NCBI GenBank assembly: GCA_033980235.1
Contig: CM067070.1
Coordinates: 1,692,478 to 1,756,477, forward strand
From: Diadema setosum
Lineage: Eukaryota > Echinodermata > Echinoidea > Diadematoida > Diadematidae
DNA length: 64,000 nucleotides
Reading direction: 5' to 3'
A program made the translations under genes and the position numbers. Every line of letters begins with the position of its first letter. Positions within the stretch are counted from its first letter, which is position 1. Shown piece by piece: positions 31,169 to 46,249 of this stretch. Below the pieces are notes generated by a model. That model was not told where the DNA came from. It ran no database searches and was given only the letters and a program-made list of their open reading frames with translations.

Positions 31169-32328
31169 GCCTCCGCCACGAAGTGTCGCCGGAGGCATTA
31201 TGTTTTCAGGTTGTCTGTCCTTCCGTCCGTCCGTCCGTCCTTCTGTCCGTCATGAAATTTGTGGACAGCGTAACAAAAAAAAAAAAACAAAAACCTATGA
31301 GGCATCCTAATAAGACTTGGTATGTATGTGCATGAGTGAACGAAGTTGTGCCTATTAACTTTTGGGTGCTCATGCTCAAGGTCAAAGGTCAAGGTCAAAT
31401 GGCAAAAAAAAAAAAATCACTATTTTCCCCTTATCTATGCAATGCCTGAAGGTTTTTCTTTAATCTTGATGCAAACATGTGATACCAAATAAAGATTCTC
31501 CAGAGAGTTTGGAATTATGAGGTCAAAGTTTAAAGGTGAGAGGTCAAGTTAAAATGTCGAAATTTCACCCTTTTTTCTCCATATCTTGGAAATGGTTCAT
31601 GGCATCGTCATAGAATGTAATTACATGTATGCATGTACTTACTAGCAGTGATCATCTAGGGAATGTAGGGATCATGGGTCAAAGGTCAGGGGTCAACGAT
31701 GAAGGTCAACTCAAAATTTCATTTGTTCCCTCATATTTCTGCAATATTTCCAAGATTTTTCTTGAAACTTGATATATTGCCGAATAGAGATTTTCTAGGA
31801 AGTTTCTTGCCCAAAGGTCAAGTGAAAGTGCTAAATTTCACTTCTTCTTTTTTTCCATATCTCGAAAGTGACTCAAGATATCATCATAAAACTTAGTACA
31901 TATTAATGCATGTTCTACCTGACGGTGATTCTCTCTGAAATTTTAGGGTCATAGGGTCTAAGGTCCAGGGTCAAAGGCCAAGTAAGAATGCAAAAATTGT
32001 AGTATTTAATACATGAATTACACTTTTTCTCCATACTTTGAAAGTTACTAAATGCATAGACTTATAAAAGTGTCAAAAGTCAAGTAAAGATTCTCAAATC
32101 CCCAAATACAATTGTACCTGCATTCTTAGGCAGTGTAGTCATCCATCCAATTAAAGCTAGTTCAAGGAAAGTGAACATTCAACACATTTGTGACAAACCT
32201 GTCATTCTAATATTTTGCCAGTTATGTGAAACTGTAATCACACATTGTCAAGATGTTGTACTATAGACCTATTAGGAGAATGATGCAGTATGGCAGAGGC
32301 ATACCAGTCGCCGTAGCGACATTTCTAG
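31169..32328 (+). mobile_element. Helitron-like element, long type (copy 2)
   Basis: Same element at the same unit position as 13111-14270. Confidence 0.65.
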
Positions 32329-32689
32329 TTGTTGTTTGTTTGTTTGTTTGTTTGGGGAAGTGAATTGTGTGCTACAGTATTCAGGTTTGTCCCATGGATT
32401 CAATTGGAGCTCTTTTCCTGTTAAATAGATATCAAGAAGTCCTTGTAATTTGCGACAAAGAATGAACCATCTGATTACATTAAATCAGCACAATAACAAC
32501 AGTAACATACATAGCTATAAAAAATATTTTACCCATTTGAGAGATTTCTTTCTTCTTCTTTCCAGTTATCTAGGTCTAATGGTTACAGCAGTCTGTTATT
32601 ATCCTTCTTTAAATTTGAATTTTTATGGTCATGACAAGTATGTGGAGGTGTATTACATTGGAATTTACATTTATTTTTCTCACAAACAG

Positions 32690-33073
32690 CCGACTAAGAA
32701 AAGCAGTGAAGGCATTTCACCTGTGACAAGCATCTCATCATCTGCAGCAACAAGGCATCCAGCAACTGAGTCAGTGTCAGCATGTGCTCAGCCTCCATTA
32801 CCTGCTCAACCTCAACAATCTGCTCGGCTTCAACAACCTGCATCTTCCGAGCAACAGTATTCAAACTAGGCAGCAAGAGAATGTGGCCTGTGTCACTGAA
32901 ATATCTTAGTCAAAGACTTTGCAGAGCATCATGACTGTACCATGCACAGGTGTCTTGCCAGATATGTGGCAGAATGTGTCGTGTCCAAGTAGAAGAGATG
33001 CTTATTCAAGATATTGAACAGCACGCAACAACACAATCTTTGCCAGCTCTTCCAAGACATTCAGCAATGTATG
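32690..33073 (+). pseudogene. Candidate exon B (copy 2)
   Basis: Same splice signals, Cys/His motifs and stops as at 14632-15015. Confidence 0.45.
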
Positions 33074-33429
33074 GTTAGTATCATAATTGATGATTGTCTA
33101 TTGGCTGATGAATTTTGTAAAAAAGTTAAGTGAAACGTATCAAAATTCCAAATTTCTTTCCTCCATCGTAAATGAACATGCTTGAAATGCTTGTAGAATT
33201 GTGGGACAATATTGACATATGTGTATTTTTTAACAGCTACACAAATTTACCGTAAAAGTTATGGAAGACAATTGATGCATCATTCATTTTGAACTAAGAT
33301 CACATGCTCATCATACAAGTGATAAACTGAATTATACTTCTAAGAACTATGTGAATTAGTGTTGACCAGATTCTTTGAGTGATGCTGTATTCAAATTCAT
33401 GAACTTCCTCTGTCGAAATGTTTTATTTG

Positions 33430-33948
33430 AATAATTATGCAGTACCCGCTGCATGCTATAAGGATTAGGACCACCACTTGCTGTCTGGCGTAAGCTCTGT
33501 AGTCTAGTGGAGATGATGCCTGTCAGAAGATCAGGAGGCCGTTGGTTCAAATCCTGCTTGAGTACATTATGCCCATGATTTCTATTGTTTTGGCTGCTGG
33601 CAAAACACTGATCAGTTCAGACCTAGTGCTTATTTACGTCGGTGTAGGGCCATTTGTCTGTCAGTTGCAATGGAAGCATCTTGACGGAAGAATTTCATTA
33701 ATTTGAATAATTTAGCAGTATCCGCTGCATGCCATAAGGATCAGAACCACCACTTGCTGTCAGGCGAAAGCTTGGTGGTCTAGTGGAGATGACGCCTGTC
33801 CGAAGATCAGAAGGTCATAGATTCAAATCCTGCTTGAGTACATATGCCCATAATGTCTTTTTGTCATGGCTACTACTAAAAGACACTGATTAGTTCAGTG
33901 CTTATTGAAATCAGTGTAGAGCAATATGTCAATCAACTGCAATGATGC
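33430..33948 (+). mobile_element. tRNA-like SINE dimer (copy 2)
   Basis: Same dimer and box motifs as at 15372-15890. Confidence 0.6.
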
Positions 33949-34127
33949 TGAATTGTAATGTTGATAAGCAATGATTTCCCAGACATGGCTTTGTACGAAT
34001 AAGTCTTAGAATAGTGAACAAAATAGATTGTATTTTTTTTTTATACTTGTCAGCTGTGCATGATACACATGAGATATTGAAATATGTGTATGTGAAAATA
34101 TTCTGCATTGTTTGTTTTGTCATGCAG

Positions 34128-34246
34128 GAAAGACACGGCCCCCTGCCACAGTATCCCAGCCCCCTGCGGAAGAATCTGTACCCACTGATGAAGAATCTGT
34201 GCCCCCTGCTGAAGAATCTGTACCTCCTGCTGAAGATTTATTTTGA
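34128..34246 (+). pseudogene. Candidate terminal exon C (copy 2)
   Basis: Same acceptor, repeats and stop as at 16070-16188. Confidence 0.5.
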
Positions 34247-36253
34247 CACCGCAATTTTTCAAACTTGTGTTTGTATTTGTTAATACTATATAAAAAGTTC
34301 AGATAAAAAGTTGCCCATTTAGCATTCATTCAAAAGTTAGAGCTTAAAATCTGATACGCACACACACACACACAAAAGAAAAAATTGTTGTATATGTAAC
34401 TAGCATAATGAACATAATTTAGAGAAAACAACCATGTTTTTGGAAAAAATAGCTCTTTATTCTTGGAGATTATGCGATAGGGAACATGCCTGGCAATTTT
34501 CGCCGCGATAGTTTGATCGATGGCCAAGATCTTAAGGAGGAGCCCAAACAACCCTCTCCCCCATTTTCCCCATTATCGGGCGACTGGAGGTCAAGATCTG
34601 AGGAGGGGGACAAATAAGTTCCAACCCCACACTTGGATTAGGAAGGGTTAAATGTGAGTTGTGTATCACAGAATATTTGCATTATATATCTTATATGACA
34701 GTGACATGTTGTCATGATACCCTCATCATAAAAGATTTTGGGTTGTCTGTTCAAACTTGTTTTAGCACACTTGCATGAACTAGCAGTAATCTTTCATGAT
34801 TAATATGATTAACCTGGGAAAATGAAACCTTGAGAAAGTTGACAATGGCTCTTGATATCTTTAAAGGTACTAAACTTTTTTAATAATTTCAAGCAATAAT
34901 ATTCATTACCAGCAAAGTCATGGGTTTTTCCATCAGGACAACATCATGCCAACTCAAAAACACTGTACATGGTCTAGTGTGTGAAAAGGTCACATAATTT
35001 CACTCAGAATGTAAGGACTGATATATCCTTAACACTTTAATTTGGTTGGGTTATTTTTCTGTAATGTATGTTTGCAGATGTCTTCAAGAGAGCAGAGCTC
35101 TCCCAGCCCCCCCCCCCCCCTTGCAATTCAGTACATACAAAACTGTAAAGTTGGGTGTTTTTGTTTTTGTTAAAAAAAAACCCAACAATTTATGCTAATG
35201 TATGCATAATGTCACAATTTGCTGAAAAATCACTTTAAAAACTGCACAAAAAGGCATATTTTTGGTAAATTTGGTGGATGAAAAAATTGTAATCATTTTT
35301 TCTTTTATGATGCCTCCTCCACAAATTGTAACCAGAGACATTGTTTTGGGGTTGTCCATCCCTCCTTCCATCAGTCAGTAATCAGTTTTGTGGACAGCAT
35401 AACTTAAAGGGAACCCAACCCAAAGGGCGATGTGGATTGAGTGATAGCAGCAACATTAGTAGAACACATCCGTGAAAGTTTGAGGAAAATTGGACAAGCG
35501 ATGGAAAAGTTTTGAATTTTTAAAGTTTTGGTGTTGGAACCGCTGGATAAGGAGGCTAGAGGTTATGACGTATGTGTGGACAACAATTCAAAAAATATTA
35601 AAGAAATTGCACCAAAATTCACTTTTCTAGCATGATGAAAGAGCACATGACTAACTGCTTTCAGAAAAACAAGGGAATACTCAATTTACTCAGTCCACAA
35701 TTCTCTTTGAGGTTGGTTCCCTTTAAGAACCATTTTAGGTATCCAAATGAAACTTGGCATAAACAGTGAGTATGAGAGAAGGAAGTTGCGCCTCTCAACT
35801 TTTGGTTGCACATGTTCAAGGTCAATGGCCATGGTCAATTTTTAAAAATTTGTCTGTATACATATTACCTGATAAAGTTGCATTGGTAAAATTCTGGCCT
35901 ATGGGATCAGAGGTCAAAGGTCAAATGAAAATGCTAAAATTCTATTTTTCCCATATCTCAGAAATGGCTCATGGTATCATCATGATATTTAGTGGATATG
36001 CATGTACTGCCTGACAGTTATTCTTTGGGATTTGGGCGACATTGGTCAAGGCTGAAAGGTCAGGTTCAGAGGCTAAAATTCCATTTTATTTGATTACTCT
36101 TTTTCTCCATTCCCTGGAGATGAATAACAAGTCTAGGCACAAGAATACACATACCTCACTGCCCAATGATTCGTAAAGAAAGATTTTTGCCATGGGGTCA
36201 AAGGTCAAGAGAAAACGTTCAAATGTCACATTATGAACTTATTATGAAACTTT

Positions 36254-36636
36254 TTAAAGGGGGTGGCTAGTAACTGATCAGTGGGAATCAGTGAGAATGC
36301 TAGGGGGATGATTGTTCCAATCCTGGTGGGATTGATTTTAGAGTATTTCATATATGTGTGAAAATGATTTGCTTCAGAATGGTCTCATATTCAAGTAATG
36401 TGCAGTTCAGTGTTTCCAGGTTAGCATGACTGTGCAGTGAAGGGGTGATCGTTAACGATCACCCCGTCACTGCACAGTCATGCTAACCTGGAAACATTAC
36501 TTGAATATGAGACCATTCTGGAGCAAATGATTTTCACACAATAGATCTATATAATGTACTCTAAAATGAATCCCACAAGGCTTGGAACAATTATCCCCAG
36601 CATTCCCACTGATTAGTTACTAGCCATCCCCTTTAA
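36254..36636. mobile_element. TTAA hairpin MITE (copy 2)
   Basis: Same element as at 18196-18578. Confidence 0.85.
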
Positions 36637-39600
36637 GACATATATGTGTCAGTTTCCAGAATGTTTTATGATTATATCATAAAATTGTTTAGGCTACCAA
36701 TACTTTGTACGTGTAGTTGCATACTTGTCAGTTGCCTCAGGAAACATGTACAGCATATACAGCTGTATTGCCTACCAAATAACAATGTATATTATATTGA
36801 ATGATTCTGATGACTTATTATGTTTATTGGTAGAGGAATGATAAGGGGGGGGGGGGGCTCATCCCCTGGCCTAGTTTTGGTTTGTCTTGTTGCATTATTT
36901 CATGTGCTCAGTAAAGTAAGGGACCTTTTATGAACATTATGAACTTATTATGAACATTATTAAGACATATTATATAACATAAATGTCAGAATGTTAAGAA
37001 GGGGGGGGGGGGGGCTCCTCCCCTGGCCTAGTTTTGGTTTGTCTTGTTGCATTATTTCATGTGCTCAGTAAAGTAAGGGACCTTTTATGAACATTATGAA
37101 CTTATTATGAACATTATTAAGACATATTATATAACATAAATGTCAGAATGTTAAGAAGGGGGGGGGGGGGGGCTCCTCCCCTGGCCTAGTTTTGGTTTGT
37201 CTTGTTGCATTATTTCATGTGCTCAGTAAAGTAAGGGACCTTTTATGAACATTATGAACATTATTAAGACATATATGTGTCAGTTTCCAGAATGTTTTAT
37301 GATTATATCATGAAATTGTTTAGGCTACCAATACTTTGTACCTGTGGTTGCATACTTGCCAGTTGCCTCTAGGAAATATGTCCTGCATATACATCTGTAT
37401 TGCCAGTGTACCAAATAACAATGCATAATATTATGTTGAATGATTTTGGTGACTTATTATGTTAATTGATAGAGGCATTACATACTTGCCCAGCTCATTT
37501 TGGAAACACTTCCAGTTAAATATGTATGTGATATTTGCCGCAGGAAATAAGTGACTTTCTGTGACAGCATATGTAGTGAAAACATGGTGTACTTGACAGT
37601 TGCATCTGGAAACACTCCAGGTATTCATTGTCTGTGTGCAAAATGCCATGTAACATCTTGATGAATCTTGCCAAATTCATTTTAATGAAGATCATAGTTT
37701 TGAATAAAGAGAATATGAACCTTTTGGTTCAGATCATGTTAAATGAAGGTATGAATTTTTTTCCTCTCTTCCATTTTCATTTTATGTGTTTTACGAGTAA
37801 GTTCATGTGTATAATTTATGTTCATTGTAAAGTTTTGGTCTCTCCCATACATCAAAAACGAGGCATAGACATCACTTTTCTGTGAATGGTGACATCAACA
37901 ATTTGATGTACTCTTTCCATGAAATCTTTGAAGGTTTTTGTGGCGGTAAAACATTGGATGGTAGAAGGCTTAAAGGTGCACCGCATATATTTTCAAGATT
38001 ATGTGTTTGGCCCTGAAAAGGGCCTTCCCAGCCCGAATAAGACCTTTTCTAGAAAGAAGTGTTGCACCTTTAAGTTTTATACCACCCAATCTTCCTCCAA
38101 TTTTCCACAACTTTGAGCTATTACCATCAATCCTCACACAACAGCTACATACTTAAACATGCCAGTCAAGTTCAAATATGAATGATGTCTAACTAGGTCA
38201 AAGGTCAAAGTGAATGTGTCAGTGAACTAGCCCTGATAAGCACTATACTCATAATATTGATGTATACTCTGTAACTTTCTACAGATCTTAGGCTTAGCTC
38301 TGACTACCAAACTCATCACAGGTGCATGACCTAAAGATACCAATCAAGTTCAAAATGTGGTTGTCAAAGTCAAACAAGTTCAAATGTCAGATGGTTGAAA
38401 AATTTTTCCTCATAGGCACAGTACTCACAGTATTGAAGTTACATTGGTTGCCAGTAAGGCAGATGATTGCATTTAAGATTATGTTATTTATAAAGTACTG
38501 CATGGTCAAGCACCTGGTTGTCTGTCAGAATTAATATGAATAAAATCATATTCATATTCACATAATTTACGAAGTACACAGAAGTTGTAGGTTGTTTCTA
38601 AAGCAACCTCACTTAAAACAAAAGTAACTTTTGGGTATTGTGCCTTTAGCTGTGCTGCTCCATAACTTTGGAATGAATTACCTGAGAAAATGAGGAAGGC
38701 CCCATCACTTGCTGTCTTCAAATCTTTGTTGAAGACTTACCCTTTTCAGAAGCATTTGATTAATTTGTTATTTATTTTTTTGTGTGTGTCTAATCAGTAA
38801 CAATGTCAGGAGCTCTGTTACATCACAGCACAGTAGAGTATATTTACATAGTAGCTGCGCTATACAGATTTGTCTAATCATTATTATTATTATCATTATT
38901 GTTATTATTGAGGTGTACTCATCAATATTTTTTTTTTTCAGATTAGAGCAGTGACCACCAAACTCACAAATTAGGTAGGCTAAATAAATAAAAAATGCCA
39001 ATCAAGTTTTATATGAGTGAAGTCCAACAAATTCAGAGGTCAAATTAATGGAATTAATGGTCATTGAACTTTACTTAATAAGCACTTGAAACAATATAAG
39101 GACACATTGTGGTGTACCCCCGGTACTCTCAATAACTTTCTACATTGAGAGCTATGATAGCCACACATTAACACCGCATGCATATCACCTGAAGATTCTG
39201 CTCAAGTTTGAATATTGGTAAATATTCTAAGAACTAGGTCAAAGGTCAGATGGTCAATGAACTTTCTCTGATTTAGTGTCATATATTGTTCACTCTCAAT
39301 AACGAATTTCCACAACTTTGAGCTATGTCCGCAAAACTCAAACATGGGAACATCTGCTAAAGATATATGCCTGTCAAGTACTTGGTTAAATTGAACAATG
39401 TAAAAGGTCAGAAGTAAAACTCTAGAACTAATACACTTAAAAAAAAAAAAAAAAACATTTTAATAACAGAGTGTAATATTTATGTGGGCGAGGACGATAC
39501 ATGGCTTGGTGTTTGTCTGAATTGTCATGAGTTACGTGTGTGTAGATGTTCATTTGTTATCTACAAAAACTTGTTTTTTTGCGTGGAAGATGCAGTAATA

Positions 39601-39794
39601 TAAGGTTAAGATTTAAAAGCTTTGAAGTAGGATCCTGAAATATGTTGCCATTTTTTCTCACTCTAGGGTGCAAGTCTAGTCAGTATTTGTAAGTATCAAG
39701 TTGACCTGACTATTATAAAGGTCAAAGGTCCCAAAATTTAATGATTATATACAGAAAACCAAGTATTTTTCAGTATATTTTGTAGAAATCCGTG

Positions 39795-39858
39795 TTTTTT
39801 TTTTCTCCCCCTCCCTTCCCCCTTCTTCCCCTCTTTTCCCCTTCCTTTTTCCTCCTCC
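39795..39858 (+). repeat. Polypyrimidine tract (copy 2)
   Basis: Same tract as at 26616-26679, 25 bases before the unit end. Confidence 0.9.
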
Positions 39859-39915
39859 AAGCAGTCCATTATGCCCTGGTTCCCCGCCCAGATTGAGGGG
39901 ATTGGACGGCACCCA

Positions 39916-40005
39916 CTTTCCTAACACTTTCCTAACATTGCTAACGCTTTCCTAACACTTTCCTAACACTTTCCTAACATTCCTAACACTTTCCTAACGT
40001 TTCCG
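39916..40005. repeat. 11-bp terminal repeat (copy 3)
   Basis: Same array as at 8682-8771, with the same imperfections. Confidence 0.9.
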
Positions 40006-40029
40006 AACTTATGCCCCTGTGTCAAAACC

Positions 40030-40331
40030 TTATCTGCGCATGCGGATACGTCCGTCGCCCGTGAATGGCTGCATCACAGTACTGTATTTGCATATGTAAA
40101 TTACAGTCTTCGTATCATCGTCGCTCTCTCTCGCGCAACCAACACGCGCGAGACTCGAAACCTGGGGAGCGAACTCTCGACAATCCTGGCCGCCGAGCGC
40201 CGCCCGGCGGCGCGGCGGCGGGTCCCGGCGGTGGTGGTGGTGCACGGGGAGGCAGGTGGATCGGTCGAACCTCTGTCTGATGTTTCTTGCGAATGCCAGT
40301 TCGAGAAAAATTACTTCCTTCTAAGGTAAAG
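40030..40331 (+). promoter_or_regulatory. CpG-rich promoter and candidate first exon (copy 3)
   Basis: Identical in the visible motifs to the block at 8796-9097. Confidence 0.6.
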
Positions 40332-42877
40332 GTGAGTAAGAATCTCATAATACTAATTGAACGTGTGTAGGGAAATACCCGGGTGATAATAGAGCATGTT
40401 TCTTTCTCAAGCACGCGTCAACGCTTATTGTCGTGCTTTGCGTATATACAATGTACAGTGCCAGTGCAGTGGCCAGGCCCGGTTGTCTCTGCATTTCTTA
40501 ATTTAGTTCCCAAATCGGATATTGTAGAATCTAAACCACTCCGTCTTTCATCGAGTTAATCTACTGTGGTTATGTTTACTGAAACTGAAACATGATTTAG
40601 TTTTGTCCTCACTACATTTCGAGGTTGATGATGTAATGTTGCTCTAACGTTACTACCTAACCAAAATTCAAAAGTAAATAATCTGTAGAATCTACTTAAA
40701 ATAGTCACATTGTCGGTACGGTATCGGTATACGGTATAGAGGTTCTAACGTTAGATCCACTCGTTGCTTCAATTTTTACGTAACTTAGCATCATTATTGA
40801 AAGTTAATTTCATTAAATTCCCCTGCTAAATCTAATTTTCATGTATGTTTCTGCTGCTTGTTTTACCACCAGATCTAGAGAAACTGTACAACATTCCACA
40901 GACACAGTAACACACACAGCTAGATAGGGCACTGCACACTTTACAGAGACTAACCCATGCCATGGGCATGCATTTTCCCTATTCTGTTCCCATAACTGGT
41001 TCTGTAGCATAGTGGCCTACTTTTTTTTTTTTTCAGTTGTCCTTGACAATGTTGTATTGGTTGTTTTACATGTAATGGGCATTATTGCAAAATACAATGT
41101 AGGTCCCCACTCCGTTCACCTCCAGTCATTTCGTCAAAGCCGGGGACTTCTTTCTTGTGAGTTGTAGACTTTGCACATACAATTGTATATTATGAACACA
41201 CACGCAGAACGAGAGGGGACCGACATCACGATTTGGCCTTTACTTGTCATGTCAGACCAGAAATTTAACAATCTCTGAAAATTTGCTCGTGCAACAGTGG
41301 TTTTTAGGGCCTACTAATAGGATGTTCTGGGACCGTCAGACCAGTGCCAGTGCAGTGTTTGCTGCGTTGTGATGTAAATGCAGCGTGTCTATGGCCAAGG
41401 CTTTTATGGCATGCTGTCAGTGTAAAGGGAATTTTGGAGTAGGTGATGTAAAGCAAATAATGGGTACCTACCAATTTTGGGCATGTGGCAGTAACAACAA
41501 CGAATTGTTGTCACTACTAATTTGACTTAGGTCAGGACAAGGGTGACGGGCTGGCTGATTGCCATTTTAGCATTGTGCACAAATTCACACAGTCTAGCCT
41601 CAACCAGTTCTCTATGACCGGTATATGACAAGTAGGGTTACTAATAGACAATTTATATGTCACCGGAGTCTAATATTGTAGATTAAGTGTGGTTGATTGA
41701 TGAATGTTACATTCTGTCCTTTGTCTCATTATAATGACGACAGAGGAGGAGAGCTGGGTCTGGGAGCCTAGCTTTAGAAACTATACCGAACAGATTAAGA
41801 ACAGTTGTTAAAGGGAAATGTTATCACTAATAACAGAAATGCAGCAGAGAGAAGAACATTGGTGAAGAGAATTATGGTTGAGATGAAACAAGGGAAGTGT
41901 TAACAGAAATAGGAAGGATGATGAGGTAAAGGAAGTTATACAGTTAGCCAAGTGGTGATCCCTTACAGTGACAAAATCAAATTGTTGTCACTTCAAATTT
42001 GACTTGGGTCAGGTTGAGGATGGTAAGCTGGCTGATAGTCATCTGTCACCCAAAGTCTTACAATCTAGCCTCTACTACATGTACATGTAGTTCTCTCTGT
42101 ATGACAAGTATGTCTACAAGTATGTTTGTCAACACAGTTCTTTTCACATACAGTTTAACATCAATGTTCTGTTCTGTGTAAGGTAAACTTCCATTTCAGC
42201 ATATCTTAAACGGTGATACATTGTACATGTTTCTTCTTCTCTAGTCTTAATTTTTTTTTGGTTTGGTATCTCGTATGTTGTTCTTTGTTTCTCGTCTAGT
42301 CCCTCTCTCTCATGCCATGAATAGTAATTGGATGACGGTGATGATAATGATAGCAATAAGTTGTTAAAACTATTATTATTGCATTCATTTAATTGATTGA
42401 GGCCAATTTAGGCTATTTATTCAGCAAAATAAAACACAAAAACATACAGTATGATAATAGTGGCGTTTACGATGAGAGCCAGGCAACCTTGAAAGCATCT
42501 TGTTAATTGTGCTTATACAGTAGGATGCCTACACAGGAAAATACTTGGCAACATTACAAATAATTCTGTGTGAAGTCGAGTAGATAAAACAAGACACCAT
42601 CACATACACTCACACGCACAACACATACACTCCCATATAGTAAGACAGGATAGAAAGTATGTTGTCTAGTCAATCAAGGGTAACTGTTAAAAAAAGGAGC
42701 ACTTCAGTAAGCACTGAAATGTAGAAAGAGTTGTGCTGTATTTCAAAGCGGTACTTTTACACCCCCCCCCCCCCCCTTTATGGAATTCCTGGATCCGCTC
42801 CTGATTAACTCAGGACAGTATAAGTATGCTATTAAAAAGGTCAAACCTTCTACCGTTTTCTCTTCTGTTGTCTATAG

Positions 42878-43127
42878 ACTACTACAGTTCAGCATGCAAA
42901 ATGACCAAGACTGGGAAGCCGTACAGCTGTTGGGACCATATTATGAGATTGTGTGCAAGAGGACAGTATCGGTTTGGTGTAGGCCAATAACCAGGTGGAA
43001 AAAAAAGTGGAAGGAGGTGAAAAAGAGGATTGATGCCTGCCACCTTCATGGTTCCATCTGAAGAAGCAAGCTGTTGGTGTGTTTGGAGCTATGCTGGCCT
43101 GCAAACATCAATAGGCCCTACCACGAG
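42878..43127 (+). pseudogene. Candidate internal exon A (copy 3)
   Basis: Same splice signals and the same TGA as at 11643-11892. Confidence 0.4.
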
Positions 43128-43174
43128 GTGAGTTTTTTTTTTTTTTGTTTTTTTTTTTTTGTTTTGTTTTGATA

Positions 43175-43663
43175 CCTCCGCCAAGGGAGGAGGTTATGTT
43201 TTCGTTATGGTTTGTTTGTTTGTTAGTTTGTCCGTGTGCAACATTAACTCAAAAAGTAGTTAACGGTTTGGATTAAACTTGCAGGAAAGGTTTAGAATGA
43301 CACAAGTAACAAACGATTAACTTTTGGTAGTGATCCGAGAATTTTGGGGGAATTTATGAAGGATTTGTTATATTTTGGCAGGTAGGGTCAATGAACTTGG
43401 GAGTTCAGGCTGCACATATTTGAGGTTTACATGTGCGCACTAAAGTGCGTGCTCTAGTTTCTGCTAGGGCTAGGCTCGCCATGCAGCTGAGGGTTTGTGA
43501 CGTAACAAAGGCTTCTATATTGGGAAATCGGGCGACATTTAGCACACAATGCTACAAGTACCTATGGGTGGAAATCACTGACATCTCTATGGAAGAACAA
43601 GATCAGTGGTGGAAATGAGCTGCATGCTTGGCGGAGGTCTGCGCTCTCCGAGTGCTTTTCTAG
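43175..43663 (+). mobile_element. Helitron-like element, short type (copy 3)
   Basis: Same element at the same unit position as 11941-12429. Confidence 0.6.
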
Positions 43664-44344
43664 TTTTGTTTTGCTTTGTTTTTGTTTTTGTTTTGTTTAT
43701 GTTTTTGTTTTTAGTCCCCTGAGTTGTCAGATTAAATATTTCCATCCTCATGTTTTGCAAAACATAGCTGTACATGTGATGCAGAGTTCATACAGACTGT
43801 TGTAAATGTCCAATACATTCTATATTACGGTAGGTTCAGAGATTGTTTGCTGGGGAATTTAAAGTGATGCAATATTGGAAAGAAGTGAAGAAAGTCTAAT
43901 TTCAACTGCAGCCTCTAGATCATATTATGTATGATGAAAAAGAATAGAAGTCTGTCTGAAATGTCACTTAAAAAAGTCCAAATAAAACATTGAAATTGGT
44001 GAAATACTTTGTGCACACTAAACTGTAACCAATTTTCAAGTCATTCATCTTAGAAGTCATGCCTTAGACCTAATCTTTTTGTACCAGCAAGTTCTTGTCC
44101 AAAATGTGTTATTGCGATTCTACATGATAAACTATTTGTATGTTGAAATTACAATTTGACTTTTGGTATGACTTTCAGCCCAGGACTGTAATACTGTATC
44201 AGAGGGATGAGAGTGATTGTACCTCGGAGTGGACATGAATTTAGTGTTAGTCTGTCTTTGAATGCTATTTTTTTTTTTCAGTTATGAACTAAGCTCCAAA
44301 TATGCCTTTGAAATGAAATTCTGACCCTCAGCCTACAATTTTAA

Positions 44345-45504
44345 GCCTCCGCCACGAAGTGTCGCCGGAGGCATTATGTTTTCAGGTTGTCTGTCCTTCC
44401 GTCCGTCCGTCCGTCCTTCTGTCCGTCATGAAATTTGTGGACAGCGTAACAAAAAAAAAAAAACAAAAACCTATGAGGCATCCTAATAAGACTTGGTATG
44501 TATGTGCATGAGTGAACGAAGTTGTGCCTATTAACTTTTGGGTGCTCATGCTCAAGGTCAAAGGTCAAGGTCAAATGGCAAAAAAAAAAAAATCACTATT
44601 TTCCCCTTATCTATGCAATGCCTGAAGGTTTTTCTTTAATCTTGATGCAAACATGTGATACCAAATAAAGATTCTCCAGAGAGTTTGGAATTATGAGGTC
44701 AAAGTTTAAAGGTGAGAGGTCAAGTTAAAATGTCGAAATTTCACCCTTTTTTCTCCATATCTTGGAAATGGTTCATGGCATCGTCATAGAATGTAATTAC
44801 ATGTATGCATGTACTTACTAGCAGTGATCATCTAGGGAATGTAGGGATCATGGGTCAAAGGTCAGGGGTCAACGATGAAGGTCAACTCAAAATTTCATTT
44901 GTTCCCTCATATTTCTGCAATATTTCCAAGATTTTTCTTGAAACTTGATATATTGCCGAATAGAGATTTTCTAGGAAGTTTCTTGCCCAAAGGTCAAGTG
45001 AAAGTGCTAAATTTCACTTCTTCTTTTTTTCCATATCTCGAAAGTGACTCAAGATATCATCATAAAACTTAGTACATATTAATGCATGTTCTACCTGACG
45101 GTGATTCTCTCTGAAATTTTAGGGTCATAGGGTCTAAGGTCCAGGGTCAAAGGCCAAGTAAGAATGCAAAAATTGTAGTATTTAATACATGAATTACACT
45201 TTTTCTCCATACTTTGAAAGTTACTAAATGCATAGACTTATAAAAGTGTCAAAAGTCAAGTAAAGATTCTCAAATCCCCAAATACAATTGTACCTGCATT
45301 CTTAGGCAGTGTAGTCATCCATCCAATTAAAGCTAGTTCAAGGAAAGTGAACATTCAACACATTTGTGACAAACCTGTCATTCTAATATTTTGCCAGTTA
45401 TGTGAAACTGTAATCACACATTGTCAAGATGTTGTACTATAGACCTATTAGGAGAATGATGCAGTATGGCAGAGGCATACCAGTCGCCGTAGCGACATTT
45501 CTAG
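44345..45504 (+). mobile_element. Helitron-like element, long type (copy 3)
   Basis: Same element at the same unit position as 13111-14270. Confidence 0.65.
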
Positions 45505-45865
45505 TTGTTGTTTGTTTGTTTGTTTGTTTGGGGAAGTGAATTGTGTGCTACAGTATTCAGGTTTGTCCCATGGATTCAATTGGAGCTCTTTTCCTGTTAA
45601 ATAGATATCAAGAAGTCCTTGTAATTTGCGACAAAGAATGAACCATCTGATTACATTAAATCAGCACAATAACAACAGTAACATACATAGCTATAAAAAA
45701 TATTTTACCCATTTGAGAGATTTCTTTCTTCTTCTTTCCAGTTATCTAGGTCTAATGGTTACAGCAGTCTGTTATTATCCTTCTTTAAATTTGAATTTTT
45801 ATGGTCATGACAAGTATGTGGAGGTGTATTACATTGGAATTTACATTTATTTTTCTCACAAACAG

Positions 45866-46249
45866 CCGACTAAGAAAAGCAGTGAAGGCATTTCACCTGT
45901 GACAAGCATCTCATCATCTGCAGCAACAAGGCATCCAGCAACTGAGTCAGTGTCAGCATGTGCTCAGCCTCCATTACCTGCTCAACCTCAACAATCTGCT
46001 CGGCTTCAACAACCTGCATCTTCCGAGCAACAGTATTCAAACTAGGCAGCAAGAGAATGTGGCCTGTGTCACTGAAATATCTTAGTCAAAGACTTTGCAG
46101 AGCATCATGACTGTACCATGCACAGGTGTCTTGCCAGATATGTGGCAGAATGTGTCGTGTCCAAGTAGAAGAGATGCTTATTCAAGATATTGAACAGCAC
46201 GCAACAACACAATCTTTGCCAGCTCTTCCAAGACATTCAGCAATGTATG
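45866..46249 (+). pseudogene. Candidate exon B (copy 3)
   Basis: Same splice signals, Cys/His motifs and stops as at 14632-15015. Confidence 0.45.

Larger units (their letters stand above)
26708..39883. repeat. Array unit, copy 2 (13,176 bp)
   Basis: Near-identical to copy 1 minus the long-TIR element; the empty site CTCACTCTAGGGTGC lies at about 39658-39672. It begins immediately after the last base of copy 1 and is followed directly by copy 3, with no intervening sequence. Confidence 0.95.
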